A stretch of DNA of 64,000 nt. Source: Chrysomallon squamiferum. Its lineage: Eukaryota > Mollusca > Gastropoda > Neomphalida > Peltospiridae. The DNA is taken from positions 4,419,764-4,483,763 of the forward strand of contig CM022670.1 in NCBI GenBank assembly GCA_012295275.1, in the 5' to 3' direction. Made by a program: the position numbers and the translations under genes. Below the pieces are notes generated by a model. It made no database searches, was not told where the DNA came from, and saw only the letters and a program-made list of their open reading frames with translations. Shown piece by piece: positions 41,720-55,164 of this stretch. Each line of letters starts with the position of its first letter. Position 1 is the stretch's first letter.

Positions 41720-44700
41720 AGTATGTGTAATGAAATAATTACTAAAAAGCATTAGTAGTGGAAAACTGCATTTGAAAATCCCTTGCTAATCAATAGTCAT
41801 AAAAATTCAAAATTATCGCACAGTCTCATATTAACAAATGACTGATGCTGATTAATCTTTTTTTTTTTTTTTTTTTCTTTGTCATTAAGCTAGCATTAGT
41901 TTACGGTCTCTTACTCAAACTGCATATTAAATGAACCGAAAAGAAACTTTGGTGATTTGGATGTCACAGAACATTAACAATGCCTCTAGTATAACACTGT
42001 ACAGTTGTTTACGTGACAAATTCATAATTTTCATTTTAGACACTGTTAGCTTACGTAAACAGCAACTGTGTTTTAAAAACACGATACCTGTTTCTGCTAG
42101 TTGGTTTGAACTCTGTGTTACCTCCCCTCCCCACGACTGTCACCTGTATGTTTCAACATGTGTTGATCGTTTCTCCGTATCGTCTGCTTCGGTCGATGGA
42201 AAGCCGCGTGCTGCAGTCGAAAGCAGACGGCACGACCGAAGCGCACCTCGTGAGAACCTGGCTTTTGTTTTATTTGACCGAGCTTGTCAGGGGAGAACTT
42301 TGATCCGTGGTTCGCAGGAAAGGGGCGAACAAATTTGTTCTTTTTTTGTGTGTGGCATGGTAAAGTGTCATATGCTGAAAAGTAAAAAGTAAACTTCTCT
42401 TCTTGTTTTGTTTTTTTTGTTCTGTGACGGGGAAGAAAAAAAAAAAAGAAGAAAAAAAAAGAACATGGGTAAGAACCATAATGCGACCCATGCTTTCGCG
42501 TTTTAACCGTAGTAAATAAAATACAGAAAAAAAACCTGTGAGATCTGAGAATCGAACTCTGTTGCCTTTATCATGTGGTGAACTGTATGAAAAAAGGGGG
42601 GAATAAAAGAGTGAAAGAAAATAAAGCATCACATCTGTTTTCTGTGTTTTGAAATCTCACAGTGTTAGGTCAAAAGAAACCCATTTCTTGCAAAGTTTGC
42701 TTATTCTTAATTTTAAACATAATGAAGAAAAAATAATTTATATTATTACTGACAAAATCTTGCTCAGAAGTAATTTTAAAATTGGTGGGGGTCAACGATG
42801 CCTGTATTTTTAACAGTGGGGGGGGGCACGACTGAATAAAAACAATGCAGAAACGGGCTAATTAATTTTTCACCACTGACGTACATCTGGATTAAGGTCG
42901 GATGACCATTCGTATTTATTTAGGTGTGGCACTAGGTTGGGTAATTTGTATGAGTAATAATATTATATATTGTATCATAAAATGTAATGCTTTATATCAG
43001 GCCATATGAAATAAATTCCTTGTTCAGTAGTATTGGAAGAAAAAATATTCGTCCAGGCAATTTATATTTTGTAATTTTTATTCAGTTTTTCTAGGAAACT
43101 CATCAACTTTCTTAAAATGAAAGTCCATCAGATCAATTTATAATATATAATTTTCTCTTTAAAAAGTGATTAAAGTGCTCCTGATGAAACTTTCCAATAA
43201 CTGAACATGAACAGCAAAATATAAGAATTAACCGTGTACTTGATAGTTATGCGCAAATAAATGAAATTTATTTGATCCAGCTTTTATATAATTATGTAGA
43301 ACGATATCGAACAAGATTTAGGGTAAGATTCTTTTAGCTGCTTTTATTTCGAAAGCGAAGTTCCCACAAATATATTTATTTATCATCAGGCATGTGACAG
43401 ATAAATTGGAATCTTGGGAAATATTTAAATTACTGCTGTCAGTTTTATATAAATCAGAGTCGTTTTATGAAGGCCGCAGCAATCTATTAATTTGAAATCT
43501 ATTCCAGTGGGCTGTGAGTGAATGCAGATAAGCGACATAGCTTTTAAAAAACAAACAACCAAAAACAACAAGAAAAACAAAAAAAGGAATTACTAGAATT
43601 GCCTTTTCGAGTTACTGATATTTAATATCGTTATTGAAGAAACCCAGAAATGTTTTGTTAAGCATTCATTATGGAATAAATGCAATGAAATAATAGAACA
43701 GTGAATAATTATTAGCCAGTCTTAGTGAGGATGAAATATCTTTATTCTAGCCATTGTCTCTCTTCTTCCACTTCAGAAAATAGCATTACCTTTAATTTGT
43801 GTGATTTTACGTAATCTGATGTAGCAGTGTTCAAAACAATTCTATTGTTCAGTTCATCCTCTTTGAACAAAATTTCTCTCTTTTTTTTTTTTTTTTTTTT
43901 AATCGGCGATATCTTGCTTAAAATTATTTTCATTCGTTTGACATTCGTTAAAATTAACAAAAAGATGTCCTGGATCTTGCATGATTTCTTCTCAAACTGC
44001 CATGGAGATCAATGCCGCCTTGACAGTTTCAAACAAATCTGACACTTTGAAGTTCTCTGTGGCACTTTCTGCACGTTATTCCCGGGGGACAGCGCTCGCC
44101 TAATTAGCATAGTTGCGTCTCTCGCGAAGCCAAACACGTGTCCAATTTGTGTCTTTGTTTCTGGGAGCTATTCACTGGTGACAACACGGAGATACAGACC
44201 AGATGAGCGGGATGCGTAATTCACGTTCATTTATTCTCAAGTTCTTCAAACGTAAAAAAAAAAAAAAAAAAAAAAACAGAAAGAAAAGAAAATAACACTG
44301 AAGCATTGTTAAGGCAAAATAGTTTAATCAAATAATGTAGAAATACGTAGACGTAACAGTTGGTTATCAAAAAGAATTGCTTGTCCGATGTTTCTCAAGT
44401 GCAGAGGAGCCAATGCTTTGTGTGCTGGCACGTTTAGAGCGATATTCCAATGCTTTAACATTAATAAAACAATGTTAAAATCACAAAAATGTGTGTGTGT
44501 GTGTGTGTATATATATTTACACACACACACACATACACATACAGATCGACATAAATACATACATGTGTATATATACACACATACCAATTTTAAAATATTT
44601 AAAATTTGTTAGATTATTATATTCCCCCCACATTCATCCTGACACAAATGTTATAAATTTAACATTTAGTTTATTAATTTTAAAGCGTTGTTACAAGAAA

Positions 44701-45232
44701 ACTGGAAACTACAAAACTTGGTTTAGACGGTACAAATGTGTATATTAGTTTTTGCTTTTCATACGTTTATAATCAGGGGCATAATAATGATATTACTTTC
44801 CAGAAAGTATTATTTACTGATATGATATTAATATCGTATAATTAGCTAAACACGCCAACGAGACAAATACAAACAACGTACTGTGTATATAAAAAAAGCT
44901 ATTTGTAAAATAGTATTAATAGCACTTAATAGCACCCGTGTGATAAATGTATGTACAAAAGACTGAACACAATCTTATGAGGTTAAGACAACATAATATC
45001 ACTGTAATCATAACGTAAAGCATTACCGTTCAAACATTATAGCACACTTAGACTGCACGAAACTTTAGCCAGTGACTGGAGATGACGATGATGGGTGAAT
45101 CTGTACACAGAATTTAAATAAATGACCTCTAAAATAATGTCCTGTTGACAGTATTTTAAGGATTTTGATTAAAACATATATACATGTGTATGTGTGTATG
45201 TATAATCAAAATATTTGAAATAATGTGTATGA

Positions 45233-45267
<35 letters not shown>

Positions 45268-45369
45268 CTAGTGGTCTAATTACGTCAGAATTTGCGAAGC
45301 TTATGTTCGATAAATTTAAAATACAATTTTTGTTTTCAATTTAATTTGTTTTATTTTGTGTTGTTACTA

Positions 45370-45370
<1 letters not shown>

Positions 45371-45421
<51 letters not shown>
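45371..45421. repeat. (ATT)n microsatellite
   Basis: Perfect ATT array. (GT)n lies at 45234-45265. Confidence 0.95.
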
Positions 45422-45422
<1 letters not shown>

Positions 45423-45654
45423 GTTTGTTTCTTTTTTAATTCTCTCATTCCATATTATAATATAAGAGAAAATTAAATAATCTAATTATCAAATGATAAT
45501 AAAAGTATTCACTAAAAATTGTAATTAGAAAACTATTTCGGGAAAATACATATAATAATAATTACTATTATGTGATAAACTGCTTCATCTTCATATTCCA
45601 TTGCCAAATAAGATACATCGCACACAAATATCCACCACATATGTAGCTATATGT

Positions 45655-46010
45655 ATCAGGTAAGTATCAAAACTTTGTGATCTACAAATATCAAAACTAG
45701 CTTATTGAACGTCAATAATGTAAGCTGCCTGTATTACATAAATACCGTGTGAATATCAAAAAACACTCCGTATCATGGATATATCAAAAGCTGTTTGTAT
45801 TAAGTGAAAAAGTTTGTTTTGTAAATATCAAATGCTCTTGAATTAGGCGAATATAAAAAGACGTTTGTGTTGTGTAAACATCAAAAGCTGTTGAATTATG
45901 TTAAAATATGAAAAGCTTTCTTTTTCTTCTTCTTTTTTTTTTTTTTTTTTTTTTAACTTCTTGTAAAATATCAAAAACAATTCGGTAATTCGTATTCATC
46001 AAAACCACAT
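45655..46010. repeat. Degenerate tandem repeat around ATATCAAAAGCTGTT
   Basis: The word (A)TATCAAAA recurs at about 45665, 45689, 45754, 45782, 45826, 45878 (as CATCAAAA) and 45967. It is usually followed by GCTGTTTGTATT-like sequence, with spacing of about 24-44 bp. Confidence 0.5.
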
Positions 46011-46208
46011 AAAACTGCGAACCGGGAAAAGATAGTATGAATAAATTACTGAAGTAATATTTAATAGCTATTCATTTTATTCTTTCAATTTTAATTATTA
46101 TTTTCAAGGGAAAGGAAAATCGAAACCTGTCTCTCACTTCTGTTAATATGTAGATATAGTAAACGCTTTTCTGTAAATAGGAAAGCACATTATTTTTTGA
46201 AATTCCAC

Positions 46209-46278
<70 letters not shown>

Positions 46279-46342
46279 TTAAAAATTTAAAAAAACAAGC
46301 AAGGAACCTAATATGCTGAGATTCGGTCAATGTTATTCTCTA

Positions 46343-46379
<37 letters not shown>

Positions 46380-46400
46380 AATTAAAATAAATAAATAAAT
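46209..46400. repeat. (AAT)n, (AAAT)n and A30 run
   Basis: AAT array 46209-46249, AAAT units to about 46275, and an A run at 46348-46377 followed by further AAAT. Confidence 0.93.
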
Positions 46401-47432
46401 ATAAATCTGATTCTATCAAATTAAACTATATCAAACTGTTTCATATTCTTCGATTTTGCTCTGGCATAAAAGTTACAACATCAACAAATCTTCAGCAAAT
46501 CAAATATTAATCATCTCAATTTTTTCTCTTTTTTTTTTTTTTTTCAGATTTGAGTTACACGAATTTACTGTCCTTCAGGATGACATTAGAAAGAACATAA
46601 AAAAAAATGTAGAAAATTTATATTCTAAAATACAAAGTAATTAAACACGAATGCTAAGAAAAAATAAAATCATATATTGATGGGATAGTCAGATATGTGG
46701 AAACTGAATTAATGAACATCACATTTCTGAGGATTTATGGCTTGTAAATGACAATGGTAAATCACACGCCTGGAAATTTGACGATATTAAGAAGAACACT
46801 GATGAACACTGATGAAGAAAGAAGAGATGAACGTTATTTACAATGTCGATGTGCAAGGCTGTGATAATTTCTGTTGGTGAGATGGTGATTATTATTTTTG
46901 ATGAATTAAAGAAAATAATATTGATTGTGGAATTCATTCTTTCACGCTCTTCCTTCTTTCGTTCTTTCATCCATTGATTCATTTAGTGATTATTATTATC
47001 ACTATCATCATCATTATCATCAATCCTTATCATCACATATACTGTTACAGTTGTTGTGGTTCTTGTTATTATCGTCACCAGCATCATCACTATCATAATC
47101 GATATTGTAAACAGATAATATATATTACACAACAAAAACCATCTCGTTGGTAAATGCGTTTGATATATGGAATGATTTAGCACATAAATACAAACATGTA
47201 GAAATAAATTAAATTTGTTAAAAATATAAAACCGTCTAACATATTAGTTATTGTAAAAGATGAATGAACAAGAGCTTTATATTACAGCTTGATACAGTAT
47301 AAATATGTTTTAAATGTCGAAATGTTACAGCAATGATTAATGAAAGAAACATGAACATTTCTAAAAGTGACATTTGATAGAAAGTGCAGGAATGAAATAT
47401 TAACGATCACGTCTTTGTCTAAGGCAAGACTG

Positions 47433-47436
<4 letters not shown>

Positions 47437-47526
<90 letters not shown>
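47437..47526. repeat. (CT)45 microsatellite downstream of protocadherin B
   Basis: Perfect 90-bp array about 190 bp beyond the Pcdh-B stop codon. It could lie in the 3'UTR, where the RNA would read (GA)n. Confidence 0.97.
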
Positions 47527-47528
<2 letters not shown>

Positions 47529-47718
47529 GTATATGTGTGTGCCTCTGTGTCTTCCTTTTTCTTTTCTGTGTATTTATGTGCGTGAATATGTCTGTTAATG
47601 GGTAGATGAGTGGAATGGTGTATTTTGTATGACTGGACACAGCTCCTCAGATTAACTGTTCACGAAGCACAATTAACTTCTTTTTAAAACCATCACTTAA
47701 ACACTCCTCAAGACAATG

Positions 47719-48053
47719 TCAGCTCTTCAGCATGGTGTAGTCGCCTGCATCAGGTCTGTTTCTGTCTTCGTTAGGCAGACACGCCGAGGAACCCCCTCCC
47801 TTGATAAACGACATGTGCCTGTCTTTAGCGAAGTTCCTTGAGCCTACGCTTGAAAAGTCTGTCGGACTGTGGTCGCTGTCTGGGTTAGTGTCACTGGTGT
47901 AGGAATCTGGAGACGTGTGGATGGCACGGAAACACGGACTCCCCACTTTGTCTGTCATCTTGGGACTAGCGAAGGTGCTCAGCTTGTTAATGTGGTTCAC
48001 CTGTGGCGGCGGATCGATGTTGGTGCCGTATGAATGATACGTTCCTTTGAAAC
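47719..48053 (-). CDS. Protocadherin B, coding exon 3: C-terminal cytoplasmic domain
   Basis: A 335-nt exon after a TTTGACAG acceptor, entering in phase 1 and ending with a stop at 47719-47721. It encodes about 111 residues, hydrophilic and rich in Ser, Asp and Pro. It contains RHMSF, a possible degenerate counterpart of the KRVSF motif in Pcdh-A. Otherwise it shows little similarity to the last exon of Pcdh-A. No AATAAA is obvious in the first 100 bases downstream on the minus strand, so the 3'UTR end is undefined. Confidence 0.85.
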
Positions 48054-48675
48054 CTGTCAAAGTAAGAACGAAAAAAGAATATCATCTGAGGTATCAGAAT
48101 AAAGGTACTACTACTACCGAAGTTCTATTTAACTACATATTTTCATACTGTTACTACAATAACTAGAAGAAGAAGGACAATAATAACAATTGTTACGAAC
48201 TGCTGTTATTACTTGTTTTGTTTTTTATTGTTACTGTAACACCGCTACTACTGTTACCACTATTTCAATGTCGCTTTTGTTTGTAATGATTTATTATTGT
48301 TGTTGTTGTTACTGTTATAAATAAATTACACATTTAATTTGTTTAAACAAAAAAAGAAAGAAAGAAAAATAAAAGAATTGTCAGAAGTGGGATTTGAACC
48401 CACGCCCACATTCGTGGACCAGAACACTCGTTCACATTTAACACGTGAAGGTAACAAACCTTGAGTCTGGCGCCTTAGACCACTCGGCCATCCTGACATA
48501 CACATATATGTGGAAATAAAGGATTATAAATAAATGCGAATAATTATCCTGAATTGATCATTTCATTCGTTCACTCATTCATTCATTCATTCATTCATTT
48601 ATTTTATTTCTTTCTTTTTTCTTTTGTATATTGTCGTCGTCATTATTATTATTATTATTATTATTGTTATAATTA

Positions 48676-48712
<37 letters not shown>

Positions 48713-51700
48713 GCTTTAATTATTATTGTTATGATGAAATTTATTGCTTTTGTTATTATCATCATTATCATCATCATCATCATCGTTATTATTTATTTAT
48801 TTATCTATTTATTACTTATGTGTGTGGGATTTTTTAGATTTTTTTCTCGACGCGTGGAAAGATAGAGAGAGAGATAGATATGCACTGAATAGCGCAATGT
48901 TTTATGTATAAGCATTTCATTGTTCGTGTGGAGTTGTCTATTAACTGTCTCTCACATGACAGATTTAATGGGTTACACATTGCCATAACATCTGAACCAA
49001 ACACGCTCTTCACGGAAGAAATGATCTCGGGATTGTTGTGACTAGAAACCGGTATCTTTTGCGTTTTAATAAATAATACATCGTCATTTCATTTATGCGA
49101 TGAGAAATCTAAAGCTCTACGCTGATATTTGCCGATTTGACTACAAAAATATTTAAGAACAGAGTTGAGAGATTATGGGCTGTTCTCAGAGATTATGCCT
49201 AAGGTTAGCAGAGAAATCCTTTTTATCTGATATTTGGTCTGGATATAAAGTCCAGGCTCATGCTGAGGTGGTTAGTTTTCCAGGAACTTAGATCGTTATC
49301 TTAAACCGCGAACTAAATCAATAATATTTTAATTTGCCGACTTGCTGCGTGTGTTAAAATATCTGCGTGTGACTTTCTGACGTCACTAAGTGAATTTCGT
49401 AATATTATTTCCCATTACCATTTTTAAACCATTCTTTGCTTTCCAGCTTGCTTCTTTCTTTCGTTATTACTTTGTCTCTTAACATATTTTTCTATTGTTC
49501 TTTCATTTTTTTCCATTACAGTTTGTTAATCGTTTTCTCTTTGCATGATTTCTTCGGGTTTTATTTTTATTTTGTTTATAGTATAATTCCTACTCACTTT
49601 TTCCCATTTATTTTCGTTCATTCTGCTTTTTTTCTCCTATTTTTTTGTTCTTTGTTCTGTTATTCTATATCTATCATGGCTGCAACGTACCGTGCATTGC
49701 TTTCTCTCTGAATAATTTATCCACTATTCTTTATTTTCTCTTCTCTTCTTTCTCTCTTACTTTATTTTCTTTGTCGTCTCAAATGCGAAAAATCTATTTT
49801 CCCTATTCATAGCAAAATTAATTTACGAACATCGACTCAACAGAAAGTTTTAAGACCAGAAAGAAGTATTGTAAATCAATAAAGGCAACATTGAATAAAT
49901 AATCACAATATACACAACGCCCCCAAAAACCCCACAGAGATTATGGAATTCTAACAAACTTTTGTAATTATGTTAATAACCAAGTACGTATAAATAAGTA
50001 AATAAGTAAACAAACAAAAAACAAACAAACAGACAAACAAATAAATAAATAAATATTGTCGTTACCTTTCATTCTCGGCATCTGGACGAGCTGAATGTCG
50101 TCCTCGCTGCAGCCGCGGCCGCTGTCGCTGGCGGTTGTCTCCCCTGACGTGTCACTCTTCACGTCGTCGATGGGACTCGGGTGTTGTTTCTGAACAAAAC
50201 AAGTCACAGACTTTAAAACAAACACAACAACACAGCACGTGAAGAATATGATAAACAAACAAGTCACACACTTTAAAACAAACACAACAACACAGCACGT
50301 GAAGAATGCGATAAACAAGCAAGTCACACACTTTAAAACAAACACAACAACACAGCACGTGAAGAATATGATAAACAAACAAGTCACACACTTTAAAACA
50401 AACACAACAACACAGCACGTGAAGAATGCAATACACAAACAAGTCACACACTTTAGAACAAACACAACAACACAGCACGTGAAGAATGCAAACACAAACA
50501 AGTCACACACTTTAGAACAAACACAACAACACAGCACGTGAAAAATGTGATAAACAAACAAGTCACACACTTTAAAACAAACACAACAACACAGCACGTG
50601 AAGAATGCAATACACAAACACACTGAACATTGAGATTTCAAACGATTTATTGCTGTTCGCTTCTAAACGAATACAAAAATCAAGATTACAGTCGTATTTT
50701 GCCTTTACCAGTTATACAGAAATACATGAAATAAACTGTTTTATTCGTAAAAAAACCACACCAACAATACCCAATAACAAAAGGTGTATTATAAATTTAT
50801 TACTTTTGTTTAAAAAAAAAAGGATATGACTTTGAGTTACAAACGAAACCCTAGCAATGATACGTTAACTTTTTACTAGCATCACATCCAAATGAAACGT
50901 CGAGAAAAGCAAATAATACTGAGATACAATACACTGATTCGTAACAAAAACAAATATTACTTGTAGTTATCAGACTGTACTATCTCGTCTCCAGTGAAGC
51001 AAGCACAGAAACACCAGCAGTAAATTCGTATTAACAGAACACTCAAATAAAACGAGAGGAGCCTAAATATTATACACTGTATCCCAAATGATGCAGTTGC
51101 CGATAGGAGGATTAACAATTCAAGATGCCTAGATAGAAGGATTATCAGTTTGATTTACCGAACGTCTGTTAAATGTGGTGTCACTTAATTTGTATCAACA
51201 GTCGTAATAAAATGTTCGATTCGTAGTACTGTAGTAATCAAAATAACTCCAAGCATAATACATTCAAATATCAAAGCATACTAGTGTATTGTGTAGTAAA
51301 TGAAATATAACTTCCAGATATCAGGTTTGTGTTTAATTATGTCTCACATATTATGCACGAACAGTCATAATAAAACATTTAATTTGCAATACTGTAATGA
51401 AACGTATGGTCCAGGAAGAATCATAAACGTTTATCTGAATTCATGTCAGAGTAATTAGTAGAAGAATTATCAGCTCGAGATATCAGGATTATATTAAATC
51501 TTGCCCCACATAATATTCAGGGAGAGTCGTAATAAAAAGTTTTATTCTTAGTAATGTAATGAAACACAGAGACCGTAAGCATTATAAACCCGTACATGAA
51601 TCTTTGCAGTGATTGTTCGTAGTAGAAGAATTATCATTTCGAGATATCGGGGTTGTACTAAATCTTCTCACACTAATTGTACAAGAACAGCTAGTGAGAC

Positions 51701-54700
51701 ATAAAAGGAAGAGAGACAGTTCAGCAGACTCATGATAATGCTGATAAATTGGATAGGTCAACAACCCTTTCGTCGAATACTTCAATAAAAATGCATCGGC
51801 ATGATAGCATGACCGTTCATTAATCAGTGGTCAGTGCGGGCTACTTGAGGTCAGAAATGCTGGCCGTAGGAACGAGTCGTTTTATTTGCTGAACAAATGT
51901 ATGACACACCAACAAAATGGTATTTTTGTAATTTGATATCTTTTTTTTTAACGATTCTTTCTTGTTTCTCATTTTTCACACTGATTTCTTTTTTTATCGT
52001 TCTTTTCTTCTTTAATCGCAAAATACTGGTAAAGTTCTTTGAAGATGGTCCGTCTGTTCATGGTTTTTCACTGACTGCAGCCTCAAATTTGTGTAACCAG
52101 GGGTCGTGGTATTTGATCCCTGGCTGTTGGAAACATTCTTTGATGTTAATGAACATGGTTAAACAGACAATACATTTTATAGGCAATAATTCTATAACAC
52201 AGTCAGTATTAGTTGTCGACAGTAGAAACTTAATGAATGTGCAAAGCAATACAAGTATAATATTCAAGTATAATATTTATGATCTTTATTTCTTTCTTTT
52301 TCGTAAAGCGTTTAACATTTTGTGTGGACTGTACTGACAATATCTTTTATGTGTTTTGTCATTGTTATTATTACAACAGTAAACACAGAAAAAAATAAAA
52401 CACAGAAAAGTTCTAACAGTTGCGAAAATGATTTTAAAAAAAAAAAAATAAAAAATAAAAAGATAAAGAAACGAAGAAAGAGAGAAAAAAAGAAACTAGA
52501 AAGAAAGGAAAGAAACAAGTAATAATCTCAGTCATCCGACCATGAATGCTAAACGACACTTAACTGACCAGCAATGTAATTACGTTCTGCAGAGAAATGC
52601 ACTAACGGGTTTTGGGGAATTGAAAACTCTCTGCCACAGAGCTCCGTGGGTGTCAAATGATGTGTGCTCCCGCTTCGCTGAATCCCTCTATCCTTTATTG
52701 ACCTTGTCCACAATAACTCTAATCTAGTTAGCAAACAGGGCTGCGGCGGATTACAAGCCAGCTAACACCAACGACCATTCGCCACCGTGTTCGCTTAGTG
52801 GCTCTAATCCTCCATCTGTCCAAGCTTTCTTTCCCACTGAATTAGTCTCTTCATTGATCAGAAGCTCGCCATTGATTATAATTTTTATCGCCGTTATGGA
52901 AATGTTAAACTTAATATTAACTTTGACGAACTCAATTAAACATACTCCACGCACGCGGCTCTTTTTAGTCCTGTTGGCCGTTTTCTGATTTTTCTGTTTA
53001 TTGAGAAATAAGGTTAATGGATTGGAATATATAAATATTAGATTAGCAAGATATTGTGGAGAAAAGTAGTGAATGAATGAAAGATCGGGTGAAGTTCTCT
53101 AGAATATTTGTGAAAGAAAAATCAGACTAAATTGGATTTTTATTATTATTGCTATCTTTTGTTTTGTTTGTTTCTAATGGGTTTGTTATCATTTTTTTTA
53201 GATATAATGTTTTTTTTATTTTTTTTTTTAATATAGGAAGTTTTAAATTTTAAACGGGAGAGCGTGAGAGAATGAGCAAAAGAGAGAAGAATAAAGATTA
53301 TTAGGTGAAAAAGAAATAATGAGTTAGTGAAATAAAGGAAATATTGGAACGAGGGCTGGGAAGAAATAGGAAAACAGAGAGATAAGCAGAGAGACAAACG
53401 TAAATACAGACACAGTGAAAATCAGTTCTGTCGATTTAAATGGATGCATGGAATTATAGACAGAATTTTCAACAGAGGGAGAGAGAGGTACAGATAGTGA
53501 ATCAGAATAAGATGAGAAAGTGAGAGAGATTAATGCTAGGACAAGGCAGAATGAAATAAATAAAAGTAAAGTGAGACTGAGCTGAGATAAGATTTCATAC
53601 CGTAGTGCTCTCGTAACTCGTTAACACTTCAAATTCTTTTGTTTGCAGCTTAGCATAACACGGGCTCGAATGGGAGATTCACGGATCATTACCGTATTAC
53701 ACCGCTTATACCATTTACAGTAGCTCTAACCTCATCGATTTGCCGAAACATTTGGCATTTGCCTGAACAATGGTTTAATCTGTTCATCATTACTAGAACG
53801 TGGTATTTAATGGCTGTTAAACGACGAAAGACCTTTAAGTATTCAATTTGTTAAAAGCAATAAAGATTTTCCTGAATTATTTATTCATCCATGTGCCTAC
53901 AAAAATCCGGGTTCGTTCAAGGTTCACACATACAGGGGAGGGAGGAACGGTCCTGAGGGTTAAGGGTGGAGGATTTAGCAAACATTCTTTTGTCGCTGAT
54001 GGTGTTGGTCGTTATCACGGCGGTTTAAATGGCCTGCATTACGTTATTAATTTATAACAGTGGCGTGCGCATCTGTTGCATGATTGCATAAGGTTTTGGA
54101 TTTAGACATGGATGAACTGTTTTGCTTTGATAATAATGATCGATAACCTTAACATGTGGCTTGTGCTTTTGCATAAAGAATGATAATTATAATAATAATA
54201 TTATTGTTCTCATATTCTAATGATATTATATTACTTAATGGACTAAACACAACAACAATGCGTCATTATTTTTACATCTGTTAATGCGCCTGTTTGTTCG
54301 ATTCCGTGTCTGTCGAGCTGTATCTGTCTTTGTAAGAGTCTTTTGTGTCAAATCTTTTGTATATCTGTCTTTCCGACATGTTATAATTATGTAAGAGTAT
54401 GAGCATATGCATGTCTGCGTGTTTGTGTGTGCGTGTGTGTTTGTGAAAATACTATTTAAATCCAAACTACTACTACTACTAATTCATCTTTTTTTTTGTC
54501 TCTCTCATCTCCCACTCTCCTGTTTTTCCTTTATCTGTGTTTTTCAATCGTTTTCGTTTTCTTTCCCCTTATAATCACCATTACACACTACACTGTGATA
54601 TTAAAAGTGCTTGGAGAATTCCCTGTAGAGAATCAAGCTACTGCAACAAAGAGACTGATTGATTATTTCACTGCTAACTCATCGGATGTCTCATTTTGTC

Positions 54701-55072
54701 TGCTAAAGATGACGAAATGCAATCTTTAGTACTTTCTGAACACACACGAATTAAGTCCTGTGGCCTTCGGTTAGCGAACTTGATAAGTGTTTAAAATGTA
54801 AGAGAAAGTTCTAGTTCTTTTGTGTGAAATTTCTTAGAACTGAACAGCTTTGTCAATAGCTTCACTAGGCATCATATTTCAGGAAATAAAGAATCTGTTT
54901 TACGATTGAACACTTTAAATAATCATTTTTATAATAAAGGGTTTTTTTCCATCTTTTCTTAGTGTATCGTAAACAATATATAAATTATGTTCGATTATTA
55001 ATAGTATATCGAAAGCTATCATATACGATTACAAATAGGCACAGAGGGGGGAGGGAGGGAGGGATGGAGAGA

Positions 55073-55164
<92 letters not shown>

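Larger units (their letters stand above)
36621..47718. other. 3' flank of protocadherin B, no supported gene
   Basis: AT-rich DNA between the intergenic tRNA-Leu and the last exon of Pcdh-B. It contains (ATT)n, (GAA)n, two (CA)n arrays, (CT)n, a degenerate tandem repeat at 45655-46010, CpG-bearing sequence at 39690-39960 and 42100-42330, and two weak tRNA-like stretches. Open frames here are repeat-driven or match nothing I know. Confidence 0.6.
48054..50065 (-). other. Intron 2 of protocadherin B
   Basis: 2012 bp with a GTAACG donor and TTTGACAG acceptor. It contains the sense-strand tRNA-Leu (48379-48497) and an (ATT)n/(CAT)n tract at 48640-48800. Confidence 0.85.

Noticed and set aside
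50191-50625. CRISPR-like array
   Set aside because: The 60-bp units are contiguous, near-identical repeats without unique spacers, in a eukaryotic intron. It is a minisatellite.
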